Positions 9,892 through 19,975 are shown, counted from the first letter of the stretch. The stretch: 36,209 bases of DNA from Zelonia costaricensis (GCA_030849075.1 JASAOO010003286.1:1-36209); one strand, 5' to 3'. Made by a program: numbers and translations. The notes: generated from the sequence alone by a model not told the origin.

Positions 9892-12102
9892 CTAAAAGGG
9901 GGTCAGCTCGAAGGCCGGTGTGACCCGGGTCGCACCCCCTTCGTCCTCAGCTTCAGGACTGCCAAAATCGTACGGGTTGCGCTCGGCCGCGGCGGACGGT
10001 CCGGCATCTCTGGGTGCCGCCGGCCCCACCGAGGCGTCTGAGGCGGCGCGCGGCTGCAGCGTGAAGAACGGGTTCGACTCCGTGGGCGTCACCTCAACCG
10101 TCGGCGTCGTCTCGAAGCCGCCACCCCACATCCCAGCGGCGCTGCGCGACGTCGTTGCGGCCGCCGAGCGGTGGCCCACTAGCGCTGCGTCATGCGCGCC
10201 GGCTGTGCCGAAGTCGGCTGAGGATTGCGCTTGCGGCTCAAGGGTGAAGAATGGGTTTGTCGGCTCCTGCACTGCGGCGATGGGGCCGTCGCTGTCCGAC
10301 CGCTGCACGTGCGGCGACGGCGGTGCCGAGTCCGAGGAGTCCTCCACCGGTGGGCTGTCCGGCGCGGCGGCAGGCGTCTTCGCCTCCTCCGCGAGGGGCG
10401 GCAGCGGCGCAGCGCGAGGAGCCGCATCGCGCGACTGCGGCGGCGGTGGCGGCGCCGCAACGTCGACGCCGCTGTTGTCGTAGTCGTACGGCATCAGCAG
10501 GGGTGCACGTAGCCGTTCCGGCTCCGCGAAGCAGAAGCGGCGCAGGCGGATGTACATCATCTCGCCGAGGCTGAACTTGACCGTGCGAATGCGCTGCGGC
10601 AGCGCCTCTTGATTCAGCAACTCTGCCAGGTCGATGGGTGCAGCCACCTCACGAATGCACTCGCCGTGGGCCCCGTAGTAGCGTGCGATCGAGACGACGA
10701 GCTGACACTTGAAGGAGGGCTTGCAGAGACCGTCCGGCGAGGTTTTAAAGCGTGCGACGCACACGACACGACTCCCGATGCGCCGCTGGTTCTCCGACTT
10801 GTTGCCCGCATAGCCGGACACGATACAGCACGTTGTTGGGAGCGCCTTGTAGTCCTCGCGCGTCCGCTGCCGCTCGTCTGACGTCGCGTGCAGGCGGTCA
10901 AAGTCAATCACCCGCACCAACGCTGCACCCTCCGGCGAACTCGCCGGAACCGTCGCGGCGACCGGCACTGCCCGCGAGGCCGCCTCCAGCGCGCTCGAGC
11001 TCGTGGCCGTGTTGGCGGTGTAGCCGAAGGCGTAGCCGACGATTGGCCGCGGCTCCGACTGCTCGTCCCGCGGGTCCGAAGGCACCTCCGCTGCAGCATC
11101 GCTGAAGTCGAGAACAAACTGATCGGCCACGATAGCGAAGTTATGGAAACTGCGCGGGACGTTCTTGGCCTGCCCGTAGTGCGCAACCAGCGTGAAGGCA
11201 ATGGTGATGGGAGTGCCCGTGCCGTTCTCGGGGAGCTTGCGCGAGTCCGGCTTCAGCACCAGGCAGAAGCGCTGTCGTCCGCCCGCAGCGTTGTAGGCCT
11301 CACTCGCATCGATGTGCTTCACCACCGTTGTGTAGACGCCCTCGTGCACAGACAAGTCACCAGCGGCGGCGGCGGCGGCGGTGGGGGGAGACGGTGTGGC
11401 GGGGGTGCCGGTGTGGCTTCCAAGTGTCGCCAGCGCCGCCTCGTTCTGCAGCTTCGACGGACTGAGGCGACGGTGCGCGCCACTGCCAGCGCCGCCGCCG
11501 CCACTGCTGCTGCCGCCGCTGCTGCCGAGCTTGGAGAAGACGCTGCGGGTCCAGGCGGAAACCTTGGCGGCGCTCTTGTTGAGCGAGGCCGAGATGGCCT
11601 CCATGTTACCGCTGGTTGGGGCGCGGTCACCCGTCTGGCCGCCGGAGGCGGAGTACATGCGGTGCTTGTTCTGCGCCTCCACCTCAAACTCCATCACGTG
11701 GAAGCGCTTCGGCTTCACCGTCCGCACCGCTGCACTGCTAGCCGCGGCCTCGCCAGCCGCGGTGGCGTCGGCGTCAGCGGCGGTGAACTCGACCTCGAAG
11801 GAGAGGTTGTTGAAGGCCGTGTACGGCAGCTCCAGCAGGCCTCGCGGGGTCGCTCCTGACGCGAGCGCCTCCTTCTTTGCCTCGTCCATCGCGCTTGGCA
11901 CGGTGATCCAGCGAGTGCGGTGCGTGATGCCGTCGAACTTGCACGCAACCCGCAGCTCCTCCCAGAAGAGACCCACCGTCGATGCGGCGGCGTCGCCCTC
12001 TACGCTGATGACGACATCCTCGACGTCAACGCGGCACCGGAAGCGCTCGCCCGAGGCGTGAGGAGGGGCCTCCGTTGGCGTGCGTCCGTTCGCTGAGGCC
12101 AT
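9892..12102 (-). CDS. C2-like domain protein with C-terminal NPF motifs, neighbour and probable paralog of the 814-aa protein (736 aa)
   Basis: The start is placed at ATG 12102 (MASANGRTP), because a polypyrimidine tract and AG at 12183-12182 lie just upstream; the in-frame ATG at 12261 lies upstream of that tract and acceptor. Residues about 20-145 form a beta-rich domain with RTRWITV and AFNNLSFEVEF motifs, matching the 814-residue neighbour. A low-complexity Ser/Gly/Ala linker (about 165-255) precedes a second folded block (about 255-340) and a third (about 395-540). The tail (about 545-736) is Pro/Ser/Ala-rich and carries NPFFTLEP (616-623) and NPFFTLQP (677-684), plus a related NPYDF (709-713). 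NPF is the classic ligand of EH domains in endocytic adaptors, and EHBP1-like proteins combine an N-terminal C2 domain with NPF motifs. An endocytosis or trafficking role is therefore a reasonable hypothesis, not a demonstrated one. Confidence 0.8.
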   Translation of the reverse strand: MASANGRTPTEAPPHASGERFRCRVDVEDVVISVEGDAAASTVGLFWEELRVACKFDGITHRTRWITVPSAMDEAKKEALASGATPRGLLELPYTAFNNLSFEVEFTAADADATAAGEAAASSAAVRTVKPKRFHVMEFEVEAQNKHRMYSASGGQTGDRAPTSGNMEAISASLNKSAAKVSAWTRSVFSKLGSSGGSSSGGGGAGSGAHRRLSPSKLQNEAALATLGSHTGTPATPSPPTAAAAAAGDLSVHEGVYTTVVKHIDASEAYNAAGGRQRFCLVLKPDSRKLPENGTGTPITIAFTLVAHYGQAKNVPRSFHNFAIVADQFVLDFSDAAAEVPSDPRDEQSEPRPIVGYAFGYTANTATSSSALEAASRAVPVAATVPASSPEGAALVRVIDFDRLHATSDERQRTREDYKALPTTCCIVSGYAGNKSENQRRIGSRVVCVARFKTSPDGLCKPSFKCQLVVSIARYYGAHGECIREVAAPIDLAELLNQEALPQRIRTVKFSLGEMMYIRLRRFCFAEPERLRAPLLMPYDYDNSGVDVAAPPPPPQSRDAAPRAAPLPPLAEEAKTPAAAPDSPPVEDSSDSAPPSPHVQRSDSDGPIAAVQEPTNPFFTLEPQAQSSADFGTAGAHDAALVGHRSAAATTSRSAAGMWGGGFETTPTVEVTPTESNPFFTLQPRAASDASVGPAAPRDAGPSAAAERNPYDFGSPEAEDEGGATRVTPAFELTPF

Positions 12103-12888
12103 GGCAGAGCAGCAGCCTGCGCAGCCTCGACGTGACGACGAGCGGCGTCCCTCTTCCACTTCCTGGCACACGTGGGGCGCGCTACAGATACCAAAAAAAA
12201 AACACACAAACCCAAAAGGCACAACACAAAAAGCAAAACACAAAGAAAAGTGAACGTGCACTGGTAAGACTCCGCCGTAAAGCGTTTATGATGGTTTTCT
12301 TGTAAGCAACCGGCCGCCTCGCAAAGGACTGCGTTAGCGGCGTGCGTCAGTCGGCAGAGCAGGTGGGTGGGGGGATGGGAGGGGGGAAGGAGGGAGTAGG
12401 TGCATGCATGTGCGGGCGTGGAGGGTGGTGAGGGGCCGGAGAACGGCCCCGGGCGCATTGCACCAGAGATGCAGTGGAGCTTCTCGCAGCACTCAGCTTT
12501 CGCGTCAGCAGAGCAGCTTCGTGGAACACGTCGACCGGTGACTGACACGGAGCGAAGACCGGACTGCGCTGTCGGTGTCTGACCTCCACCCCCCCCCTAC
12601 CCCAACCCACCCCACCTCACCCCAGCCCAGCTTGCCGGTCAATGAGCGTACGTCGGTGACAGGCAACTCTTGTTGTGTGTGTGTGTTTGCCATGTGGCTG
12701 TGCAAAGCGGGGGCCGCGAGGAGGCTGCATCGAGCGAGCCAGTGGGCCCCCCTCCATTCGGAAGGCAAAACGAAATCCCAAGATAAACACAGAAAAGGCA
12801 AAGCAGCGCGTCGTCGACCGTACGGACGCCGTTCTTTCCACAGCCGTGCGCACGGCGCGTCGCCCCTGTCGCACACCGCCCCCGCACG
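12103..12888. other. Intergenic spacer
   Basis: The splice acceptor of the 736-residue gene lies at its left end and the 3' untranslated region of the 1962-residue gene at its right. No gene was recognised; open frames are short and His/Pro/Arg-rich. Confidence 0.6.
12182..12260 (-). promoter_or_regulatory. Polypyrimidine tract and trans-splice acceptor for the 736-aa gene
   Basis: On the minus strand, T- and C-rich sequence with a run of ten T residues (around 12192-12201) is followed by ATCTGTAG, with the AG at 12183-12182. The predicted leader is about 79 nt. Confidence 0.65.
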
Positions 12889-15800
12889 TCACCCGCCTGT
12901 CGTGCGGCGCTCCACGGCCTTCTCCATTTGCCGCACAAACCGCTCGAGCTGGCGCAGGTGCTCACTGAGCGCGGAGAGCTCATCCACCACCTCCTCCTCC
13001 AGCGCCTCCAACGGTGACGTGGCCGGCGGCCCCCGCGCGATGGGGCCTCGGGCCGCTGCCCCTTCCGCCGCCGCGGTGGGGCCGATCTCGTTCTCATCGA
13101 TGAAGCGGCAGAAAAGGCGCACGTGGCTGGCCACGCCGACAGCAGCGCCTACCATGCCGAGGTTGGCCCACAGCGCCGAGCCGCGGCGGCCCGTCTTGCC
13201 CGCCGCCTTCCCACGCACCGCCTGCACAATCTGCGTCTCCAGGCCTGCGTCGCCCTCGCTGCCGTCGCCGTGGGCCTCTGCCGCGGCGTGGCAGTGCTCG
13301 GCCTGCCGCACCAAGTGCATGTTGTACACCTCAAACGACGGCGGGGCGGTCCGGTGCGGAGAGTTGCCGCTGTCTGCCCACTCGGCGCCGCCGCCGAGGT
13401 GGAAGAGCACCGCGTCAAGGGCACGCCATCGCCACCGCGGGAACATCGCCATCCACGCGACGCCCAAGAAGAGGACAAGAGCGAGACACGGCAGCAACAC
13501 CACGAGCACTCCGCTGGCGTCCTGCGGGAGCGCGAGGTCGATGGGGACGTTGTCGATGCCGGTCATCTCGGAGGCGTAGTACCACAGCGGCAACTGCTGC
13601 AGCGCGGCCACTACGGAGAGCGTCAGGAAAGCGATCACCTCCAGACTCTGCGCCAGGTAGCCAAAGTAGGGCTGCAGGTACACGGTGAAACTGAGCACCC
13701 CACACACCGTCCAAAACACAAGCATCGCCGCGAGGTGGATGGAGGGCACGATGAGCCGGAACACCACAATCACCGCCTTGCTCACGAGCACCACCGCCTC
13801 CCACCACAGAAAGTCCACGTGCAGGGCGTAGAAGGACAGGCAGCACTCACGGGCGTACGCGAGAACGCCGCCGTCGTGCGGGCGGTGCCGCAGGATCGAC
13901 AGCACGATGAGGAGCAGCGGCAGCGCGGCGCCAAACACCAAGCCGAGAACGATGCCGGCAACGCGGTAGCGCCGGTACACGTTGGTGTCGCAGTTGATCG
14001 TGGGGTCGGTGGTCAGGGAGCGGGAGTAGGTGCGCGAGATGGGGTTGACGCCGCTGGATAGCTTGGCCTTGGGAGTGCTCAAGATGACGGTGCTGTCGCA
14101 GCGGACCAGCGAGAGGCTGTACAGGAGAGTCGGCACGTAGAAGTAGTGATACACGCTGAGGACGTAGAGCCCGATCTGCGTCTTCAGTGGCGGCCACAGA
14201 AAGCGGTGCGCGGCGGCGGCGGCGGCACCGGCGGCGCGGTACTGTGGTGCGGTGCGCCCCTCACGGCGCGCGGGCGTGAGGTGCGGCAGCAGGAGGTACT
14301 GGAGGTGCGTCGGCGTCGGGTTGAATGCCTCTTGTGTGCCGAAGAGATTGAACGGGGTCGCTGTGATGCCGTCAAATCGCTCCAGCCCACCCGCCGCAGC
14401 GGCTGCGACGGCGCCATCATCGGCGGTGTCGCTGTCTTGCCGCGGTGCGGGCGAGGCAGAAAGCTGGTCGCACCTGTCCCACTCCTCCTTCGCCGTCACG
14501 CCCCCCGCCTCGCCTTCTGGCGCACCTCCTGCCTCGCCGGCCCTGCGCGGCTCCACCGGCCGCGAACTGTCGGCACTGACGAAGGAGCTCTTTGACGGGA
14601 GCTGCGGCGTTGTGGTGGCCCCGCTCGAGGTCGACCCGCGCGATGTGCCCGTGCCCTGCGGCAGCGCGGTGAGGCCGTCGCTGCACGAAACGAACGTCTC
14701 ATACTGCTCCAGGAAGTGCTGCAGCTGCGATCGCTCCTTCAGCAACGACCGCATCGCCGCATCGCGAACGGCGGAGTGGGGCAGCTCACCAACGGCCGTG
14801 ATGGCAAACCAGTTCTTGTCAAGTAGCGCGTACGCCTCGCGCAGCTCGCGCTGCCGCGGATCGGGGGCGTCTGTGACGGCCACGCGTGCCAGTGCATGCT
14901 CCTCGTCGAGCCCGAGCTCGTTCAGGCGGTGATGATAGGCCTCCTCGGACGGAAAGGGAGCCAGCAGCCGGAGAAACCAGCGCCTCCGCCGCAGCCGCGA
15001 CCAGCGCCGCGCGACGATGACGTTGACGTACGCGAGAGCGACAGCAAGGACAACGAAGACCACACAGCTGCCGACGATCTGTGTCACGAACCGCGTCGGG
15101 GCGCTGAGGCCGAAGAGGCAGCTCACCGGGGAGAGCCGCAACGCGTCGCCCATCGAAACCAGCCCCGCGACAGCGGCGGCGCTCTGCACGTACTCGGGCA
15201 GCTCTGGCAGCGGCAGGAGAACGAGGAAGACGAACTGGGCAAAGTCGAAGGCGACGGCGAGGCTGTGCACGGTGTTGAAGTGCGGCCCGACTACCTGGAA
15301 GGCAATCAGAATGACGGCGAAGGCCCAAAAGAGCACAAACAGGATGAGCATCACAACAAGGACAATGTTCACCGCCTCCGAGAAACACTTTGCGCACTGT
15401 CCGGCAGACAGACCGTAGCCGCTGCTACACACCTCGCACCGCAGGCCCGTGTAGCCCTCCGCACACGCCCCTCCGCGGCATGCACGCGGGTTCGGGCAGC
15501 TGTACACGTCGTAGGCGAGCTCTCCACCCTTCCAGTAGCCGTCCTTCAGGTTGAAGGTGTACCCTCCGTCGCACGTGGTGTGCGGCAGGCACGGGAAGCA
15601 CGAGGAGGTGCCATACTGGCCGTACTCGTCCGGGTGGCATGGCCGCATCGTCGCCGCTTCGGACGCTGCGGAAGTCATGAGCGGCGCCTCAACCTCCAAG
15701 ACGGCAGAAAACCCGAAGGCGGCCATCATGTGCACGTTGGTGAAGAGGGCCAGGCCGTCGCTGTTAATTCGCGCCACCTCCTTCACCGTAGACCCGCTTG

Positions 15801-18777
15801 ATACGGGATAGTGAGCATGCACGTCACCCCCCGTGAGGGCGTTGATGAGCGACTGGTTCGAAACGGTGTTGCCGGCGGCGTCTTTGAAAACAGCGACTGG
15901 CTGCCGGCAGGCGAAGGCGTACGACGCGTCGAGCAGCATTGAGGGCTGCACGGCAAACGCGATGCTCTTCGGGTCGCCTTCCAGAACAGTGTAGGACATC
16001 TGCGCCGGCTGTAGCCCAGGCGTCGTGAAGCTGAGAAGTCCAACGCTTACCAGCGGGTATTGCAGGTACACCGTGAAAGACGCGCTGCCGGCGACCGTGG
16101 TGTTGCTAAACCCAAGAGCCACCAGGAAGCTCTGCGGGTTGAGCGGGTTCGCCACCTCCTTGCGCGTCGACAAAAGCCACGGCGCCGACAGCTGCACTAC
16201 CCGCCCCTCCACGCCCCCCCTTCCGCTTGAGTCGGTGGCGTCCAGCTCGCGCAGCGGGTGGCCCTCCGCGTCCACCACGTCCACCTGAATTGGCGGCAAG
16301 GCCACAAACGCGGCGGAGCGCACCGTGACAGCGCCACCCGTGGGGGAGACGACATCAAGGCGCGCCGCGCTGCCAATGAACGTGAACGGCACCGCGGGCG
16401 CAAAGATCTGGCTGTCGAGCGACACGCTTACCGTGCCGGTGTTGCCGCGCGAGGGCTGCAGCAACCCAGCGGGCGCGTCACAGGTCACTTGCCGCGACGT
16501 GACGTACTTTGCCTGTGTTTCGTATCGGCTCACTGCATCCTCAAATCGGCACCGCAGGGCGGGAGCGTCCGCAAAGCCCTGGCCGATCACGTGGATCGGC
16601 GCTCCTGACGCGACGGGGGCGTAGGGACCAATCGAGTCTGGGCTGTAGGCAAAGGCGAGGTGCGGCGTCGGCAGAAGCAACACCCGCACTCCGTTGTTTG
16701 TTGCCGCGTTGAAGGCGACGGGGCGAATTGCCACGTCGACGGACGCCCTCGAGCACGTCAGGCCGCCGATAAGCGCCTCCGTGACGCACTGCACCGCCGA
16801 GCTGTTGATCCACGTTGAGTTCACGCGCTCGAAACGGGAGAGCACACAGCTCATGTCGTCGCGCAACCGAATGCCGCGCACCACAACCACGGTCACGCCC
16901 GACGGGTCCGCAATCGTGGGCGAGAGCGACGAGACGGCGTAGCCGGTGAAGGTGTGCAGCTGCACCCCGCGGCTGGAGGGTTGGCAGAGGAGCAGCAGGC
17001 CATTCAAAGGGCACATCATCCGCGTCGGCAGCGCAGTGCTCACGTAGGCGCTCATGTTCTGCAGCGTCGTCAGCTGCAGCTCCCTTGTCCCCTCCGAGGC
17101 GTCAGAGAGGCTCGAGGACGACGACGCACTTGAAGAAGAAGGCGCATCGTCGACGGGGGAAAGGTCGTCTTGCCACATTGTGGCCCACACCCCCTCTGCC
17201 GTCTGCACCAGTCCCAGCAGCGTCGCAACACGCCCGTCACTCACCGCGCTGAGGCTTAGTGCGAGTACCTCGGCAGCAATGCTCACCGACGCGCTGGCCG
17301 CCACCACGACCTCGACGCTGCCGATCAGGTTGGGCGTCGCCTCGCGGTCGGTGATAGTACCGGACGCAGCCCACACCTCTCCCGGCGCCGTGCCCACGAC
17401 GTAAATGTTCCCGCCCGCGGTGCTCACACGCCACGCCACGCCGGTGTACTCGAGTGGGCCCGCCGCCGTGACGGTGACGGCGGAGATGGGCGTGCCGCTG
17501 CTGGTCACGCTTGTGGTGTACAGAGCCCACTGCGGTCCAACAGACCCTGCGAGCAGCGCAAGGCCCGTCTCCTCATCCACGTACAACGACTTGGCCGTGA
17601 ACGGTGCCGGCACGAGGAGGGCCTCGCTGCTGCGCCGCTCCAGCGCCACAGCACCGCTCGAGAGCAGCACGTGCCAGCCCCAGCTTTCCGAAATGCCCGC
17701 ATCCACGACCGCGCCACTCGCGCCGCCACCCAGCGTCGCCTCCTGCACCAAGGTGAAGGCGCAGGTCTCCTCACCCGACAAGAGGTCAGCGTGCCAGACG
17801 GCGAGACTGGCAACGCCGCCGCTGACGCCTGCCGCCAGCACTGCGACTGTGCCGTTGCGAAGCGGAAGAGAGGCCCGCACCGGGAGCCCCACGTACTGCA
17901 CCGTAGGTGCGGCCACAAACGTGACCGTTTCGTCAAGCATGATGGTGTTGTTGCCGGCGACACTGACAGTGCCGCAGCGCAGGAGCGGCCCCTTGCCGAA
18001 GACCAGCTGGCCACTGCCGATCCACTCCAGCACCATCGCACCCTCGTCTTTCCAGCTGTCACTACCGCTGCCACCGACTTGCAGCGGGAGCTCGAGTGCG
18101 ACGTTTGGGAGGACTGTGAAGACCGTGTTCTGCACACTGCAGTTCTCCCCCATGTACCCATCCGCGCAGGTGTCGCAAACCATCCCTTCCCAGTACCCAC
18201 GATCTGCGTCTACAAAGCAGGAGCAGCCCCCGCCAAAGCGGCTGCACTTCCCGTGGCCGCTGCACGGACATGGCCTGTCGCACCCGATGCCGTACCAGCC
18301 GTCGGCGCAGTCGCTGCAGCGGCTCTCGAGCGAGGCAAAGTGCCCCGGGCAGAGACACTCACCGTCCGCCGAGCACACAAGGCCGTCCAAGCCGTACGCA
18401 TCGCCACACCTCACCTCGTCGCAGGCGATGCTGCAGTTCTCGCCGTAGAAACCCGCAAAGCAAGTGCACGAGGCTGTTGTGGACATGGTCACCGGCCGGC
18501 ACACGCCGTGCCCTGAGCAGGCGTGCTGCAGGCAAGAATTGCGACCGACGCAAGCATCCAGCGTCGCGTTGTAGATGCAACTCGTCGGGCAGTCCTCTGC
18601 GCTGTAGGCGAAGCAGCCGGCGTCGGAGCAGTCCTGCACCATTAACCCTGGGCAGCCCATGGTCCACCTTCCAGCGACCATCCTCTGCGGCTCTTGTGCG
18701 GAGACGACGACGTGCAGGGCGAGAAGCACCACAGCAGCGGCACTGGCGCCACGCCGGCACAATCCGCGTCGCGGCAT
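12889..18777 (-). CDS. Giant surface/endomembrane protein: signal peptide, EGF-like repeats, IPT-like domains and about nine membrane spans (1962 aa)
   Basis: The start is ATG 18777: residues 1-28 form a signal peptide (Arg-rich start, then SAAAVVLLALHVVVSA), and a splice acceptor at 18975-18974 lies upstream. The 77 in-frame codons above it are spacer-like. Residues about 80-215 hold Cys-rich EGF-like repeats (CSGHGVC, CFAGFYGENC, CSGHGKC). About 220-610 is a beta-rich region, perhaps propeller-like. About 612-800 contains IPT/TIG-like segments. A second Cys-rich block (about 1043-1130) abuts the first span. Predicted spans lie at about 1135-1160, 1175-1196, 1228-1256, 1533-1558, 1606-1631, 1650-1678, 1681-1701, 1710-1730 and 1756-1779, with a large, probably cytosolic loop between the third and fourth and a 180-residue tail. 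The architecture suggests a receptor- or channel-like protein; the family is not recognised and function is unknown. The gene ends in TGA. Confidence 0.85.
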   Translation of the reverse strand: MPRRGLCRRGASAAAVVLLALHVVVSAQEPQRMVAGRWTMGCPGLMVQDCSDAGCFAYSAEDCPTSCIYNATLDACVGRNSCLQHACSGHGVCRPVTMSTTASCTCFAGFYGENCSIACDEVRCGDAYGLDGLVCSADGECLCPGHFASLESRCSDCADGWYGIGCDRPCPCSGHGKCSRFGGGCSCFVDADRGYWEGMVCDTCADGYMGENCSVQNTVFTVLPNVALELPLQVGGSGSDSWKDEGAMVLEWIGSGQLVFGKGPLLRCGTVSVAGNNTIMLDETVTFVAAPTVQYVGLPVRASLPLRNGTVAVLAAGVSGGVASLAVWHADLLSGEETCAFTLVQEATLGGGASGAVVDAGISESWGWHVLLSSGAVALERRSSEALLVPAPFTAKSLYVDEETGLALLAGSVGPQWALYTTSVTSSGTPISAVTVTAAGPLEYTGVAWRVSTAGGNIYVVGTAPGEVWAASGTITDREATPNLIGSVEVVVAASASVSIAAEVLALSLSAVSDGRVATLLGLVQTAEGVWATMWQDDLSPVDDAPSSSSASSSSSLSDASEGTRELQLTTLQNMSAYVSTALPTRMMCPLNGLLLLCQPSSRGVQLHTFTGYAVSSLSPTIADPSGVTVVVVRGIRLRDDMSCVLSRFERVNSTWINSSAVQCVTEALIGGLTCSRASVDVAIRPVAFNAATNNGVRVLLLPTPHLAFAYSPDSIGPYAPVASGAPIHVIGQGFADAPALRCRFEDAVSRYETQAKYVTSRQVTCDAPAGLLQPSRGNTGTVSVSLDSQIFAPAVPFTFIGSAARLDVVSPTGGAVTVRSAAFVALPPIQVDVVDAEGHPLRELDATDSSGRGGVEGRVVQLSAPWLLSTRKEVANPLNPQSFLVALGFSNTTVAGSASFTVYLQYPLVSVGLLSFTTPGLQPAQMSYTVLEGDPKSIAFAVQPSMLLDASYAFACRQPVAVFKDAAGNTVSNQSLINALTGGDVHAHYPVSSGSTVKEVARINSDGLALFTNVHMMAAFGFSAVLEVEAPLMTSAASEAATMRPCHPDEYGQYGTSSCFPCLPHTTCDGGYTFNLKDGYWKGGELAYDVYSCPNPRACRGGACAEGYTGLRCEVCSSGYGLSAGQCAKCFSEAVNIVLVVMLILFVLFWAFAVILIAFQVVGPHFNTVHSLAVAFDFAQFVFLVLLPLPELPEYVQSAAAVAGLVSMGDALRLSPVSCLFGLSAPTRFVTQIVGSCVVFVVLAVALAYVNVIVARRWSRLRRRRWFLRLLAPFPSEEAYHHRLNELGLDEEHALARVAVTDAPDPRQRELREAYALLDKNWFAITAVGELPHSAVRDAAMRSLLKERSQLQHFLEQYETFVSCSDGLTALPQGTGTSRGSTSSGATTTPQLPSKSSFVSADSSRPVEPRRAGEAGGAPEGEAGGVTAKEEWDRCDQLSASPAPRQDSDTADDGAVAAAAAGGLERFDGITATPFNLFGTQEAFNPTPTHLQYLLLPHLTPARREGRTAPQYRAAGAAAAAAHRFLWPPLKTQIGLYVLSVYHYFYVPTLLYSLSLVRCDSTVILSTPKAKLSSGVNPISRTYSRSLTTDPTINCDTNVYRRYRVAGIVLGLVFGAALPLLLIVLSILRHRPHDGGVLAYARECCLSFYALHVDFLWWEAVVLVSKAVIVVFRLIVPSIHLAAMLVFWTVCGVLSFTVYLQPYFGYLAQSLEVIAFLTLSVVAALQQLPLWYYASEMTGIDNVPIDLALPQDASGVLVVLLPCLALVLFLGVAWMAMFPRWRWRALDAVLFHLGGGAEWADSGNSPHRTAPPSFEVYNMHLVRQAEHCHAAAEAHGDGSEGDAGLETQIVQAVRGKAAGKTGRRGSALWANLGMVGAAVGVASHVRLFCRFIDENEIGPTAAAEGAAARGPIARGPPATSPLEALEEEVVDELSALSEHLRQLERFVRQMEKAVERRTTGG

Positions 18778-18973
18778 CCCTGTCGCCACGTCACAAAAGA
18801 AAAAATCGGAAGAAAAGAGAAGAGAAGAGCACAAGTGCGTTCCCGCACACAAAAGACCGTCTAGCCAGAGGGGATGGGTTGCAGTTTGCCCCCCTCCCTC
18901 CCCTCTCACCTGCCCGGTTGGTGCGGATAAAGTGCGGTGCCACGGCAGCAAATCAGGTGCTGACCGTCTGTCG

Positions 18974-19040
18974 CTGTGCGCGTGTGGGGAGGAAGTGTGT
19001 GAAACCAAAGACAGACGAAGAAAAAAAGGGGGACGAGAAG
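18974..19040 (-). promoter_or_regulatory. Polypyrimidine tract and trans-splice acceptor for the 1962-aa gene
   Basis: The minus strand reads as a long C/T-rich tract with eight consecutive T residues, and its first AG is at 18975-18974. This gives a leader of about 196 nt to ATG 18777 and removes the in-frame ATG at 19008 from the mature message. A second pyrimidine tract (about 18832-18795) has its first AG only 2-3 bases above the start codon, so it is less likely to be used. Confidence 0.6.
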
Positions 19041-19383
19041 GTGAGTGGCCAGGTTCCGTGGGCTGCCGCTATTGGAGCGGGCTGCAATCCAAGCCCCAAA
19101 GAGGAAGTACGCAAGGCAGGCGCAGGGGTCGCTGTGGTGCGTGCATTCTTGTCTCCGCTTCTTTGCCGGCCGCCGCCGGCAGTGTCACCTGTGCGCGTCT
19201 ACCAGCGGCGCCGCGGATGAGAGCGGCAGAACGCCGCTACGGTTGAGCTCCGCTCTGTCGGGATGGTGGGGGTTTGAGGTGGTAGTGCAGTACCATGTTT
19301 AGCAAGTTGAATCTTAGGAAAAGACTGGGGTGCCGCAGACAGGCATCATGGGAAGAGAGAGGACAGTTGGGAGCCGGAGAGCC

Positions 19384-19397
19384 GGGGGGGGGGGGGG
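19384..19397. repeat. G14 homopolymer run
   Basis: Fourteen consecutive G residues on the plus strand, which is C14 on the strand carrying the genes. Confidence 0.95.
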
Positions 19398-19598
19398 TAC
19401 GTCGCTCCGGGGTGAGGGAACCTCGGCGCAGGAGAGCAGCGCACGCGCAGTCCGAGTGTCACCCCCTCCCTCCCCCCACTCCCCTTGGCGCCCGTACATG
19501 CAACTTCAACGGGTCTCCGCAAGCCACCTTCACTTTGTGCTCTTATCAGCGGACAAATAGAGAGAGAGTCGCAAGAGGCTGGAATGGAGAAACAGAGC

Positions 19599-19616
<18 letters not shown>
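19599..19616. repeat. (TG)n microsatellite
   Basis: Nine perfect dinucleotide repeats lie in the spacer upstream of the 1962-residue gene. Confidence 0.9.
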
Positions 19617-19629
<13 letters not shown>

Positions 19630-19975
19630 TGCTTGCAGCTGTCTCGTTGACACGGGGAGGTGGTGGGCCGATGGGAGAGCAACGTCACTCATCACGCAAA
19701 ACTAGCGCGCGTTTCACCGCAGCGGAGCCGTGGTGGAGCTGTGTGACCCACAGCGGAGAAGGCGGGAGATGGCAACGGCGCTATAGAACAGGCAGGAAAA
19801 ACAAAAACAGAGAACCGGAGCGATACCGGAGTTGGTTGAAGCGAGAGCTTCGGTACAGGGATGGCGAGGGGGGAGGGGGGAGAAGGTGGCGGAGACGGGC
19901 ACGGGACAGTGCAGAACAAACAGAAAAAAAGTGTGGGAACGCAAACCGACGCTCCGGCTTGTCGGGGATGCGGTT

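Larger units (their letters stand above)
18778..19975. other. Intergenic spacer
   Basis: About 1.2 kb between the EGF/IPT protein and the multicopper oxidase. It includes a G14 run (19384-19397) and a TG repeat. Open frames are short and unconvincing, and no RNA gene was recognised. Confidence 0.6.

Noticed and set aside
12103..12261. In-frame upstream extension of the 736-residue protein with a hydrophobic start
   Set aside because: The hydrophobic Phe/Val/Cys residues come from the polypyrimidine tract, and the splice acceptor at 12182 removes the upstream ATG.
18778..19008. In-frame upstream extension of the 1962-residue protein
   Set aside because: It covers the region between the predicted splice acceptor and the ATG plus sequence above it, reads like spacer, and would hide the signal peptide internally.
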